Positions 44,478 to 52,691 of a stretch of 64,000 nt of DNA are shown here, piece after piece. The DNA is taken from positions 186,001 through 250,000 of the forward strand of contig JAPNUO010000002.1 in the NCBI GenBank assembly GCA_026627065.1, in the 5' to 3' direction. The stretch comes from Bacillota bacterium. Its GTDB lineage: Bacteria > Bacillota > Sulfobacillia > Sulfobacillales > Sulfobacillaceae. The translations under genes were made by a program, and so were the position numbers. Position 1 is the first letter of the stretch. Each line of letters begins with the position of its first letter. The notes under the pieces are model-generated. The model did no database searches. It worked only from the letters and a program-made list of their open reading frames with translations, and had not been told where the DNA came from.

Positions 44478-45425
44478 ATTAGCGTAAATGTCGGATGGGC
44501 GTTTCAGCCGGGCACGTTCGGAGAATTGGTTCAAGGCGAGATTGACGGCGAGCCCTTTTTGGTCACCCTGCCCGTTCTGTGGGGATCGCGGGCCAGCTTT
44601 TCCGCGAGTCCAAGCGGGCGTCTCAGGGTGTGGCCGCCTCGTTGCCAGAAAGCGGGCCTAGCCGTGCAAATGGCCTTGGCCGCTTGGGGCGTGCCGCCCG
44701 GCGGGGAATTGGTCATTCAGTCGGCGCTGCCGGTAGGGAAGGGGATGGCGTCTAGCACAGCGGACATGGTGGCCGCCGTGAGGGCGGCCGCCGCTTATTA
44801 CGGCGTGACAGTGCGCGCGCGAGACTTGGCCCGGTGGGCGTCCACCGTCGAGCCCTCGGACGGCATCATGTATCCCTTTGTCGCGGCATTCAATCCGGTG
44901 GCGGGCCGGCTCCTGGAGCGCCTGGGACCGGTGCCGCGCGCATTGGTCGTGGGCGCCATCGGCAGCGGACGGGTCAATACCGCGCACCACCTGCGGACGC
45001 GCCGTCCGTATTCTCCGGCGCACCAAGCGCGGTTAAAGGACGCGTTAAGTTGCGTCCGGCGGGGGCTTTTTCACCGGGACGTTGCGGCGCTCGGCGAAGC
45101 GGGACTCATTTCGGCCGAAGTGCAGTACGAACGCACGGGCGATGCGGCCTTGGGGCGCTTGATCGAGGCGGCCCATGAGCTGGGGGTGGGGGTCATGGTC
45201 GGGCACACTGGGACCGTCAGAGGATGGTTGGTGCCCCGACATGTGCCCCCCTCCTTGCTCCACCGCCTCGAGCAACGGTTGCGGATGTTGGACCTGGGCC
45301 CATGCTACCGCCTAGAAATCGGGGGCGTTCCGCAGGATTCTCTTTCCGGGCGCGGCGCCGCCGACGTTCCGCTTGGGGCCGGCGGCGCACTGCTAGCGGT
45401 AGAAGGACGCCAGAGGCACGTCTAA
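44478..45425 (+). CDS. PduX-like L-threonine kinase (GHMP family), probable ATT start
   Basis: A GHMP kinase. The conserved N-terminal motif QPGTFGELVQGEIDG lies upstream of the first canonical start (TTG 44526), so translation must begin earlier. In frame, no ATG/GTG/TTG exists between there and the stop region of the previous gene, but ATT 44478 is 5 bases after GGGGGGAG, giving ISVNVGWAFQPGTFG. The ATP-binding loop is ALPVGKGMASSTADMVAAVR. Length from ATT is 315 residues. PduX makes L-threonine O-3-phosphate for the cobalamin side chain; other cobalamin genes are not nearby. The 3' end overlaps a convergent gene by 33 bases. Confidence 0.72.
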   Translation: MSVNVGWAFQPGTFGELVQGEIDGEPFLVTLPVLWGSRASFSASPSGRLRVWPPRCQKAGLAVQMALAAWGVPPGGELVIQSALPVGKGMASSTADMVAAVRAAAAYYGVTVRARDLARWASTVEPSDGIMYPFVAAFNPVAGRLLERLGPVPRALVVGAIGSGRVNTAHHLRTRRPYSPAHQARLKDALSCVRRGLFHRDVAALGEAGLISAEVQYERTGDAALGRLIEAAHELGVGVMVGHTGTVRGWLVPRHVPPSLLHRLEQRLRMLDLGPCYRLEIGGVPQDSLSGRGAADVPLGAGGALLAVEGRQRHV

Positions 45426-45866
45426 AAGATAGCCGACGGAGAGCCCGTATGCCAAAGAGGCTGCCAGCCACAGGACCGGAGCCCAGAATCCGAGGCGCCA
45501 GAGAAAGATGCCTGGCCCCAGGAAATATCCGTGCTGTACGAGCGGACTGAGAAGATCGAACAGAGGGAAGCCAATGATCATCATAAAAAGCCAAAGCAAG
45601 GTGCCGAACGCCAAGTGGTGTCCAACCGTTCGGCGCACGGCACCTTTCCGCCACTGATCATACAGCCAGGCGAGTCCCACACCAATGAGAAAATCCAAGA
45701 GATACCCCAAAAATGACGCGACTCCGAGGTTGAGGGTGAGAAAACCGCCAGTCCAGAGGGGAACTCGCATCGGTGCCAGATGAAAGAGCGGGCTTAACGC
45801 CAGCGTTACGAAAAACAACAGCGTGCCGATGATGCCCGAAAGCCAGAGCTGTTCCCGATGATTCAT
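45393..45866 (-). CDS. Small polytopic membrane protein, 157 aa
   Basis: No family recognised. Four hydrophobic segments are visible: LSGIIGTLLFFVTLAL, FLGYLLDFLIGVGLAWL, HLAFGTLLWLFMMIIGF and FWAPVLWLAASLAYGLSVGY. The ATG at 45866 follows AAAGGAAG. It is convergent with the PduX-like gene and divergent from the lytic transglycosylase gene. Confidence 0.6.
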   Translation of the reverse strand: MNHREQLWLSGIIGTLLFFVTLALSPLFHLAPMRVPLWTGGFLTLNLGVASFLGYLLDFLIGVGLAWLYDQWRKGAVRRTVGHHLAFGTLLWLFMMIIGFPLFDLLSPLVQHGYFLGPGIFLWRLGFWAPVLWLAASLAYGLSVGYLLDVPLASFYR

Positions 45867-46026
45867 AGGTTTCGCTTCCTTTGGCCTACCGGCGCTGAGC
45901 GCGGCGGGGGCCGTTTTTGGACTACCAGTAATTTACGTAAGGGCCACACGCCGCATGTTTGTCCGGCGATGGGAATTTATGGGCTACTGGCCGATTTTTG
46001 CTCAATCTTCCATGATGGAGCAGGAG

Positions 46027-46056
46027 TTTCGCTAAAGATCGTCGAATTTCGCTAAA
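46027..46056 (+). promoter_or_regulatory. Two direct repeats TTTCGCTAAA, 20 bases apart, before the lytic transglycosylase gene
   Basis: TTTCGCTAAA occurs at 46027-46036 and 46047-46056, exactly two DNA turns apart, 36 bases before the start codon. The spacing suggests a regulator dimer binding one face of the helix. The rest of 45867-46092 has no gene. Confidence 0.45.
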
Positions 46057-46092
46057 AAATACGCGAACGCTGTTTTCGGAGGAGGAGAGGGT

Positions 46093-47433
46093 GTGAAGCG
46101 CCAATCGGTCGTCCTTTTGTCGGCGGCCCTAGCGCTGGTAGCCGTAGGACCCATCACCTATGCCGCCAACCTCAACCAGTTGCAGCGTCAAGAGGCTCAA
46201 GCACAGGCCCAGCTGGCTCAGGAAGAGGAGCAGTACCGCCAGACCCAATCGGCCATTAATCAGACGGTGGCGGAAATGAACCAACTGAACCGCGACTTGT
46301 CGGCGGCCCGCCGGGAAATCGGCTCCACGGCGGCGCAAATTCAAGCCACCAATCAGCACATTCTTGCCACCGAAGCCTTGCTGAGCCAGACCCAGCAGCA
46401 GCTAAGCCAAACCGAGCGGGCGCTGAACGCCACCACCGCCGATTACCAAAGGACGGTGACGCTGGTTCGCCTGACCAACGACAACCTCCGGCACGAAACC
46501 AATCTCTTGGCGGGGCAGCTGCAGCTGATTGAAGAGCGCGGCGCGGTGGGCTACCTAGACGTCATCTTGGGCGCCCGATCGTTTCAAGACTTCATCAGCC
46601 GGGCTGAGCTCTTAGGTCAGGTGGCGGCGGCGGCTGCCCACGAAGTGCAGCAAATCAAGCTGGAGGAGCGCGCCTATCAGCTGGCCGAACGCAACCTCAA
46701 GCGCGAAACGATCTTTCTCAGCCAAGCGCGGGCATCCATCAGCCAGCACCAGGCGCTCTTGCAGGCGGAAGAGTCGTTGTTGGCCCGCGAAAAAGCGCAT
46801 GAAGTCCTCCTTCAAGATCAAGCAATTCAGGAAGCGTCCACCGTATCCACAGGCCTGCGGGAGCGCGAGCAGCTCATGCGCCAGCTCGAAGCGCAAAGAA
46901 GCGCCCTAGCCCAAGGCATGGCCAGCCTGAAGTCCCGCATTCACACGTTAGTGTCGGAAATTCAGCAGGTCCTCGATCAGTTCAACGCCGGCAATTTAAA
47001 TCGCCAGGGGCTTTACCAAGCCATGTTACCCCTCGTGACGCCGATTGCCGATCAATGGGGAGTGCCGCCGGCCCTGGTGATTGCGGTGATTACCCAAGAG
47101 TCGGGCGGCAATGCCAGCGCGGTCAGCAGTATGGACGCGATTGGCCTCATGCAAGTGGAGCCGGGCACGGCCAAGAACATAGCCGCGGCGGTTGGATTGT
47201 CCCCAGCGGCGGTGCTGCAGGAGCTCTACAATCCCGAAGACAACGTCGAATTAGGCACCTACTACCTCCATCTCATGCTGAGCTTATTTGGCGGAAACGT
47301 GGCCGATGCCCTGGCCGCGTATAATGCGGGGCCGGGCGCGGTCAAGCAGTACGGCGGCATTCCCCCCTATCCGCAGACGCAGCAGTATGTGGCCAACGTG
47401 ATGGCGCTGTACCGTTTGTATCAGACTTACTGA
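46093..47433 (+). CDS. Secreted coiled-coil protein with C-terminal lytic transglycosylase (SLT) domain
   Basis: A 446-residue exported murein hydrolase. GTG 46093 follows GGAGGAGAGGGT and gives a signal peptide cut near TYA/ANL. Residues about 25-265 are a long heptad-rich coiled coil (QEAQAQAQLAQEEEQYRQTQ) of the CwlO/PcsB N-terminal type. Residues about 310-446 form an SLT lysozyme-like domain with catalytic E336 in VITQESGGNASAVS, then IGLMQVEPGTA and LAAYNAGPGAVKQYGG. CwlO/PcsB proteins are usually controlled by FtsEX through such a coiled coil but carry NlpC/P60 or CHAP peptidases, so this pairing with an SLT domain is unusual. Confidence 0.85.
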   Translation: MKRQSVVLLSAALALVAVGPITYAANLNQLQRQEAQAQAQLAQEEEQYRQTQSAINQTVAEMNQLNRDLSAARREIGSTAAQIQATNQHILATEALLSQTQQQLSQTERALNATTADYQRTVTLVRLTNDNLRHETNLLAGQLQLIEERGAVGYLDVILGARSFQDFISRAELLGQVAAAAAHEVQQIKLEERAYQLAERNLKRETIFLSQARASISQHQALLQAEESLLAREKAHEVLLQDQAIQEASTVSTGLREREQLMRQLEAQRSALAQGMASLKSRIHTLVSEIQQVLDQFNAGNLNRQGLYQAMLPLVTPIADQWGVPPALVIAVITQESGGNASAVSSMDAIGLMQVEPGTAKNIAAAVGLSPAAVLQELYNPEDNVELGTYYLHLMLSLFGGNVADALAAYNAGPGAVKQYGGIPPYPQTQQYVANVMALYRLYQTY

Positions 47434-47942
47434 GGCGCGGGGGGCGGCTTGATCCACCGGAAGGCGCCCCAGAAGGCGGCAAGGCAGGGCAGGGCGGCCC
47501 AGTAAGGCGGCACCGTAAAGGTGAGGACGAGGGCGACGGCAGCCAAGACTCCCAAGACGGGGACCCGCGGATGTTCTGAGTGAACGCTAAGGCGCCGGAA
47601 GACTTCCAGTGTCGCGCCAGCTAAGGCCCAGCGGGCCAGGACCATCGCGATGGCAGGGCGGGGGAGGAGGAATCCGAGATAGGCGGTTTCGGCCGCCATC
47701 AGCGCTGTGACGCCGAGGAGGGTTGCCGCATCCCGGCGCCGGCGAGGGGCGGACGGGACGAAGGTCAGCAAGAGCGCGGCCAGGCCGGTTCCGGCGACGA
47801 GGGCCCAGGAGGTGCGCCAGAGGAGCGCACCCGCCCCGAGCGAGGGGAAGGGAAGGTAGCGCGGCAACGCCTTTCGTGCCAGCCAAGCGGCTAGCCATGC
47901 CCAGACGACTCCCCATCTCATGAGTTGCGGCAGAGCGGTCAT
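47427..47942 (-). CDS. Membrane protein of unknown function, 171 aa
   Basis: No family recognised. Start ATG 47942 with AAGGGGG 8 bases upstream. Five to six hydrophobic segments (WALVAGTGLAALLLTFV, LLGVTALMAAETAYLGFLL, VLGVLAAVALVLTFTVP) separated by arginine-rich loops. The tail overlaps the end of the convergent lytic transglycosylase gene by 7 bases. Confidence 0.6.
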   Translation of the reverse strand: MTALPQLMRWGVVWAWLAAWLARKALPRYLPFPSLGAGALLWRTSWALVAGTGLAALLLTFVPSAPRRRRDAATLLGVTALMAAETAYLGFLLPRPAIAMVLARWALAGATLEVFRRLSVHSEHPRVPVLGVLAAVALVLTFTVPPYWAALPCLAAFWGAFRWIKPPPAPQ

Positions 47943-48013
47943 GGTGGAACCCCCTTCTTTTCGTAGCATCTCCCGGAAAGCATCGTTGTACGCCCGAAGC
48001 CGTCGATTGGTTC

Positions 48014-48042
48014 TTGACAGACGGGTTACGATAAACTAAAGG
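48014..48042 (+). promoter_or_regulatory. Candidate promoter of ftsH
   Basis: A perfect -35 TTGACA at 48014-48019; the -10 is weak (TAAAGG, 17 bases downstream). It is 47 bases upstream of the ftsH start and just beyond the divergent membrane protein gene. Confidence 0.4.
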
Positions 48043-48065
48043 GAGAGGAAGAGAGGACGGTCAGC

Positions 48066-49874
48066 ATGCAGAATCGATGGCTCCGCGGGCTTTTAACCAT
48101 TGTGTTTGTGGTGTTGGTAGTGTCCCTGCTCATGGAATTTTTCAACGCGCCCAGCCAACCTGTGCAGCAGGCGCCCTACAGCACCTTAATCCAAGCGATG
48201 CACCGGCGGCAGGTCTCTCGGGCCACGGTGGAGCCTTCCACCTACAATGTCGCCTGGGTGAGCACGTCGGGGCAAAGTTACGTCACCGTTTACGCGCCGG
48301 GGGAGACCAATGCTCTAAGCAATGAGCTGAATGCGAGCGGCGCCGACGTGACGATTACCAAGCCTGCGGGATCCGGCGTGTGGCTGACGGTGCTGGGCGA
48401 CATTTTGCCGCTGGCCATTGTGGTGGCGCTTTTGTTCTTTTTCATGCGCCAGAGTCAGGGCGGAAACCGGATGATGTCCTTTGGCCGCTCGCAAGCGCGC
48501 CTCATTGCCGACAACCAGCCGCGGGTGACGTTCAAGGATGTCGCGGGCGTGGAGGAAGAAAAGCAGGAATTGGAGGAAGTGGTGGACTTTCTCCGCAATC
48601 CCAAGCGGTATCTCGAGATGGGCGCCCGCATTCCGAAAGGGATCCTGCTATATGGCCCGCCAGGCACGGGAAAGACGTTGCTGGCGCGGGCGGTTGCCGG
48701 GGAAGCCGGGGTGCCCTTCTTTTCCGAGAGCGGCTCCGGATTTGTGGAGATGTTTGTCGGCGTGGGCGCGTCGCGGGTGCGGGATCTCTTCGATCAAGCC
48801 AAAAAGAATGCCCCTTGCATTGTGTTCATTGACGAGCTGGACGCGGTGGGCCGCATGCGCGGCGCAGGCTACGGCGGCGGCAACGATGAGCGCGAGCAAA
48901 CCCTGAACCAGCTCCTTGTCGAGATGGACGGCTTTGGCGTTAACGAAGGCATTATTCTCATGGCGGCGACCAACCGTCCCGATGTCCTGGATCCGGCGCT
49001 CTTGCGGCCCGGGCGATTCGACCGCCAAATTGTGGTCCATCCGCCGGACTTAGCCGGCCGCGAGCAAATCCTGCGGGTGCACACCCAAAACAAGCCGCTT
49101 GCCGATGATGTCGATTTGTCGGTGATCGCAAAACGGACGCCGGGGTTCACAGGAGCTGACCTGGCCAACCTGGCGAACGAAGCCGCGCTGCTGGCCGCGC
49201 GCCAGCGCCAACGGCGGATTACCATGGCCAACTTTATTGAGGCGACGGAGCGCGTGATGGCCGGTCCGCAGAAGAAGAGCCGCGTGATTACCGATTTTGA
49301 GAAGCGCGTGGTGGCGTTTCACGAGTCGGGCCACACGCTGGTGGGCATGCTGGTACCGCATGGCGACCCCATTCACAAGGTAACCATCATTCCACGGGGC
49401 ATGGCGATGGGTTACACGTTGCCGGTGCCGGAGGAAGACCGCTATCGCATCACCCGCGAACAGTTCCTCGACAAAGTGGCGATGTCGCTGGGAGGACGGG
49501 CGGCGGAGCAGATAGTGTTCGGCGAAATCTCCACCGGAGCCAGCGATGACCTGGAGAAGTCCACCAAAATGGTCCGGCAGATGATTATGGAATACGGCAT
49601 GTCGGACGAATTGGGCCCGCTGACCTATGGCCGCCGGCAAGAGGCGGTGTTTTTGGGGCGCGATCTCATGCGGGCCCGCGACTACAGCGACGAAGTGGCG
49701 GCCAAAATTGACCGGGCCATCCGGCACATTGTCATGGAACAGTACGAGCGGGCGAAGTCAATCCTGCTTCAGCACCGGCAGACGTTGAATCGCTTGGCGC
49801 TCGCCTTGATTGAAAAGGAAACCTTGGAGTCGGAGGAATTGCGCGCCATCGTGTTTGGCAGCATCCACGCCTAA
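48066..49874 (+). CDS. ftsH: ATP-dependent zinc metalloprotease FtsH
   Basis: A 602-residue membrane-anchored AAA+ protease that degrades misfolded membrane proteins and short-lived regulators. Two transmembrane helices flank a short external domain (about 8-28 and 105-128). AAA domain: Walker A GPPGTGKT at 197-204, Walker [14 protein letters not shown], second region of homology [20 protein letters not shown]. Protease: HESGH (H419, E420, H423) and the third zinc ligand in [12 protein letters not shown]. Length and order are typical. GGAAGAGAGG lies before ATG 48066. Monocistronic, ended by the hairpin at 49881. Confidence 0.96.
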   Translation: MQNRWLRGLLTIVFVVLVVSLLMEFFNAPSQPVQQAPYSTLIQAMHRRQVSRATVEPSTYNVAWVSTSGQSYVTVYAPGETNALSNELNASGADVTITKPAGSGVWLTVLGDILPLAIVVALLFFFMRQSQGGNRMMSFGRSQARLIADNQPRVTFKDVAGVEEEKQELEEVVDFLRNPKRYLEMGARIPKGILLYGPPGTGKTLLARAVAGEAGVPFFSESGSGFVEMFVGVGASRVRDLFDQAKKNAPCIVFIDELDAVGRMRGAGYGGGNDEREQTLNQLLVEMDGFGVNEGIILMAATNRPDVLDPALLRPGRFDRQIVVHPPDLAGREQILRVHTQNKPLADDVDLSVIAKRTPGFTGADLANLANEAALLAARQRQRRITMANFIEATERVMAGPQKKSRVITDFEKRVVAFHESGHTLVGMLVPHGDPIHKVTIIPRGMAMGYTLPVPEEDRYRITREQFLDKVAMSLGGRAAEQIVFGEISTGASDDLEKSTKMVRQMIMEYGMSDELGPLTYGRRQEAVFLGRDLMRARDYSDEVAAKIDRAIRHIVMEQYERAKSILLQHRQTLNRLALALIEKETLESEELRAIVFGSIHA

Positions 49875-49880
49875 CAAAAC

Positions 49881-49903
49881 GCGGCCCGTCATGGGCCGCT
49901 TTT
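49881..49903 (+). terminator. Terminator after ftsH
   Basis: GCGGCCC (49881-49887) pairs with GGGCCGC (49893-49899), then TTTT. The end of the convergent small gene at 49902 touches it, so it may serve both directions. Confidence 0.8.
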
Positions 49904-50162
49904 AGGTAGGCCAGACCAGGCTCAGGTTGTACGGCGTGATGAGGCGCATGCCGTCCGCGCTGTTGGGCACGGGCATGCGTTGAATGGCCCGCTGGGAAAT
50001 CACGGCTAAAATGTCCTCCAGAGGCCGGGATTCCTGCTGGACGATGGAAGCCAGCACCGCCCGATTGACGGCGACAATCGTTTCGCTATCTTGGCCGCCG
50101 TCGACGCGCACGGTAATCCATTCCGTATCGTTAGACGGTTGAACGGTAATTGACACGGACAT
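49902..50162 (-). CDS. Hypothetical protein, 86 aa
   Basis: No family recognised. A small soluble acidic protein (SVSITVQPSNDTEWITVRVD at the N-terminus, RLITPYNLSLVWP at the end). ATG 50162 or GTG 50156 could be the start; GATGGGGG lies nearby. Convergent to ftsH. Confidence 0.5.
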   Translation of the reverse strand: MSVSITVQPSNDTEWITVRVDGGQDSETIVAVNRAVLASIVQQESRPLEDILAVISQRAIQRMPVPNSADGMRLITPYNLSLVWPT

Positions 50163-50303
50163 CCCCCATCTAAAGAGAGCTCCTTACCCGTTTAATAGAC
50201 TATGCCGGTTAGGCGCTCTTGACAATGGCTTCAGCGAAATTTCGGGGCGGCCAGAGACGCGGTCTGTAGTCGGGACGGAGGCGCGTCACGGCCCCGGAAA
50301 GCC

Positions 50304-50313
50304 GTGATATAAT
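50304..50313 (+). promoter_or_regulatory. Extended -10 promoter before the oxidoreductase gene
   Basis: TGATATAAT (50305-50313) is a perfect -10 with a TG extension one base upstream. No -35 match is visible, as expected for extended -10 promoters. It lies about 140 bases upstream of the Gfo/Idh/MocA gene; nothing else is seen in 50163-50453. Confidence 0.5.
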
Positions 50314-50453
50314 GAATGACACCCCCGGCGCGGGACGACGTCGAAGCGGATCCCACCGCGCCCCCAGTTACCGTCACGTCGCCTTCCGACCAATGGCGAG
50401 GAGGACCATAACGATTTTTCAGGCTTCAGCGCACGGAAACGGAGGAATGGTGT

Positions 50454-51470
50454 ATGGCGAATTTGCGCCTGGCGTTGGTGGGATGCGGCAAGATGGGCCA
50501 AAAGCACCTCCAAGCCTTGGTGCATGCGCCCAGCCTCGAACTGGTGGCGACCGTGGATGCCAACGAATCCCAGGCGCAGGCAGCGGCGGTGGCGTTTGAC
50601 GCTGCCTGGTACGGAAATTTGGATGCGTTGCTGCGCGATCGGCCCCCGGTCGACGGCATTATTATCGCCACCCCGACGGGCACCCACCGCGCGTTGGTCG
50701 AAGAGGCTTTGCACGCCGGTGCGCATGTGCTGGTCGAAAAGCCCTTGGCGCTGTCGCGCGCCGATGCGGAAGCCATGGTGCGGCTGGCTAAGGCGAAGGA
50801 GCGCGTCTTGGCCGTCACGCAGTTTAATCGCCTCTTGCCTGTGGTTTCGCGCGCCTTGGATGTGCATCGGCAAGGACAGCTCGGCACCGTTATCGAAGGA
50901 GGCATCTACGTTCGCTGGGCCCGCCCGCAGTCGTATTACGATGCCGCCCCGTGGCGAGGCACGCGGCAGATGGACGGCGGCGTCTTGTTTAATCAGGCGA
51001 TTCACGCATTGGACGTCTTGCTCCAGTTTACCGGCCCGATTCGGGACGTGTTTGCGTTCAGCGGCACGTTGACTCACCAGATTGAAGTGGAGGATACGGT
51101 CGCGGGGGTTTTGCGCGCGGAGCATGGAGGACTCTTTACCATTGCCGCCACCACCTCCGTGGCCGACAACAATTTGGAAGAGCGGATTGTGCTGGTCGGG
51201 CAACACGGCAACATTGTCATCGGCCCGACGGCAAATCAGGTGGAGGTTTGGCGAATTCCCGGCGAAGACGAAGAGCGCGTGAAGGAGACCTTAAATCGCG
51301 CGCCCCAGCGCCCAGGCTGGCAGTCTCATCTCGAGGCGCTGGAGGATTTCGAGCGGGCTATTAAATGGGGGTTACCGTCTAAACTGGCAGGCGACAGCAC
51401 CATTCCAGCCATTGCGGTGGTCGAAGCGCTCCTGCACTCGGCGGAGACAGGCCAGCCGGTGCGCCTGTGA
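50454..51470 (+). CDS. Gfo/Idh/MocA family NAD(P)-dependent oxidoreductase
   Basis: A 338-residue sugar/inositol-type dehydrogenase. Rossmann motif LALVGCGKMGQKHLQALV; VLVEKPLALSRADAE is the EKP signature with the catalytic lysine; the C-terminal beta-sheet domain contains GGVLFNQAIHALDVLLQFTG with the conserved histidine. GGAGGAA lies 8 bases before ATG 50454. Likely substrate is inositol, a sugar or a sugar derivative; not determinable here. Monocistronic. Confidence 0.88.
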   Translation: MANLRLALVGCGKMGQKHLQALVHAPSLELVATVDANESQAQAAAVAFDAAWYGNLDALLRDRPPVDGIIIATPTGTHRALVEEALHAGAHVLVEKPLALSRADAEAMVRLAKAKERVLAVTQFNRLLPVVSRALDVHRQGQLGTVIEGGIYVRWARPQSYYDAAPWRGTRQMDGGVLFNQAIHALDVLLQFTGPIRDVFAFSGTLTHQIEVEDTVAGVLRAEHGGLFTIAATTSVADNNLEERIVLVGQHGNIVIGPTANQVEVWRIPGEDEERVKETLNRAPQRPGWQSHLEALEDFERAIKWGLPSKLAGDSTIPAIAVVEALLHSAETGQPVRL

Positions 51471-51659
51471 TTCTGGGCGGCCGGCGATTGGCTGGGTACG
51501 AAAGTGGTCTTTTGAGTGACGATGGTGGATAGGTTAAAGAGGGACCGGGATTCGGCATGGACCAGCGTCACCCCCCGGGCGCGGCCATGCTGCCGGTCCA
51601 GCGCTTCGCCTGGGTGTCGTGACGGCGCCAGGTGAGGCCACATTTCCCGGGAAATCTTT

Positions 51660-52595
51660 TTACGGCGAAGCGCAGTGGCTGGCTTCCTCGGACGGAGCTT
51701 GGGGCAACGGGGGGCGGCGGGGTTCCTGGCCCACGGTCATGGCCGCCAGCACCAGGATCCCGCCGGCGATGAGGGAGAAGGACAGCCGCGTATCGCCGAG
51801 CACCCACGAGAGCATGCTGCCCAGCAAAGGCTGTAAGTAGAGAAAGAGCGCGCTCAGGGTCACCGATCCTTGGCGGTGGACCACCCAAAGCCAGAGAAAG
51901 TAGGCGAAGGCGGTGGCGCCAAAGGCTAAAAACCCCAACGAGCCGGCGAGGGGCCAGGAGAACGCTGGCGGATGCGGGGCGCCTCCTAGGAGCCACACCA
52001 GGAGGCTGGCTGCGGCGCCAAAGCCGAAGGTGAGTGCGGCGGCCGCCTCCGTCGACGTGGCCGCTGTGAGGCGCGCCGAGAAGATGTTATAGAAGACAAA
52101 GCCGAAGACGGCGGAAAACAGGGCCAGGTCTGCGCCCACATGGACAAGGTGGCCCGGCCGCGGCTCGCCGGTCAAAATCCAACTGCCTGCGAGAGCCAGC
52201 ACCAGCGCTGCTTTTTGGCGGGCGAAAAGGCGCTGCCGGTGAATCAGATGGGCGCCCAAAATGGTCAGCAAGGGCTCGAGAGAAATGGAAAGGGCGGCAA
52301 TCGCCGCGTCGGTGCCGTAGAGTCCCCGAATTTGCAACCAGAGGGGCAGGGCGAAGCCAACCGACCCGAGGCCGGCTGCCAATCCGAGGACCTGCCCGCT
52401 CCAGCGTTTGACGCGGCGAAGATACGGGGCAAAGAGGAAGAATGCGACAGTCAAGCGCAAGGCGGCAATGAGGCTGGGAGCTGCGCCCGCACGCAACGCC
52501 CAGGCCGTGGCGGGATAGCCGACGGCCCACAGCGCGTTCATGAGAAAGAGCCAGAGATAGTCGCGGTTGACCGCCTGCGCCCGAGTTCGCTCCAC
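51660..52595 (-). CDS. EamA-family (DMT superfamily) transporter
   Basis: A 311-residue protein with ten hydrophobic segments in two five-helix EamA repeats: WLFLMNALWAVGYPATAWAL opens the first and LFSAVFGFVFYNIFSARLTA the second. PLLGSMLSWVLGDTRLSFSL near the C-terminus is typical of the family. GTG 52595 is chosen (GAGAGGTG 5 bases upstream); the frame upstream of it runs into the terminator of the next operon. Metabolite export, for example of amino acids, is the family role; substrate unknown. Confidence 0.82.
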   Translation of the reverse strand: MERTRAQAVNRDYLWLFLMNALWAVGYPATAWALRAGAAPSLIAALRLTVAFFLFAPYLRRVKRWSGQVLGLAAGLGSVGFALPLWLQIRGLYGTDAAIAALSISLEPLLTILGAHLIHRQRLFARQKAALVLALAGSWILTGEPRPGHLVHVGADLALFSAVFGFVFYNIFSARLTAATSTEAAAALTFGFGAAASLLVWLLGGAPHPPAFSWPLAGSLGFLAFGATAFAYFLWLWVVHRQGSVTLSALFLYLQPLLGSMLSWVLGDTRLSFSLIAGGILVLAAMTVGQEPRRPPLPQAPSEEASHCASP

Positions 52596-52643
52596 AACGA
52601 CACCTCTCAGCCATGATAGCATGGAGAGCTGCGGCGAGGAAAC

Positions 52644-52669
52644 GAAAGCCGCGAAGATTCGCGGCTTTC
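52644..52669 (-). terminator. Terminator after the aldehyde dehydrogenase gene
   Basis: GAAAGCCGCGAA (52644-52655) and TTCGCGGCTTTC (52658-52669) are perfectly complementary 12-base arms. On the minus strand the hairpin ends in a G-T-rich stretch (GTTTCC). It lies 22 bases after the aldehyde dehydrogenase stop. Confidence 0.75.
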
Positions 52670-52691
52670 CTGTCTCCATGGGGATGAAACG

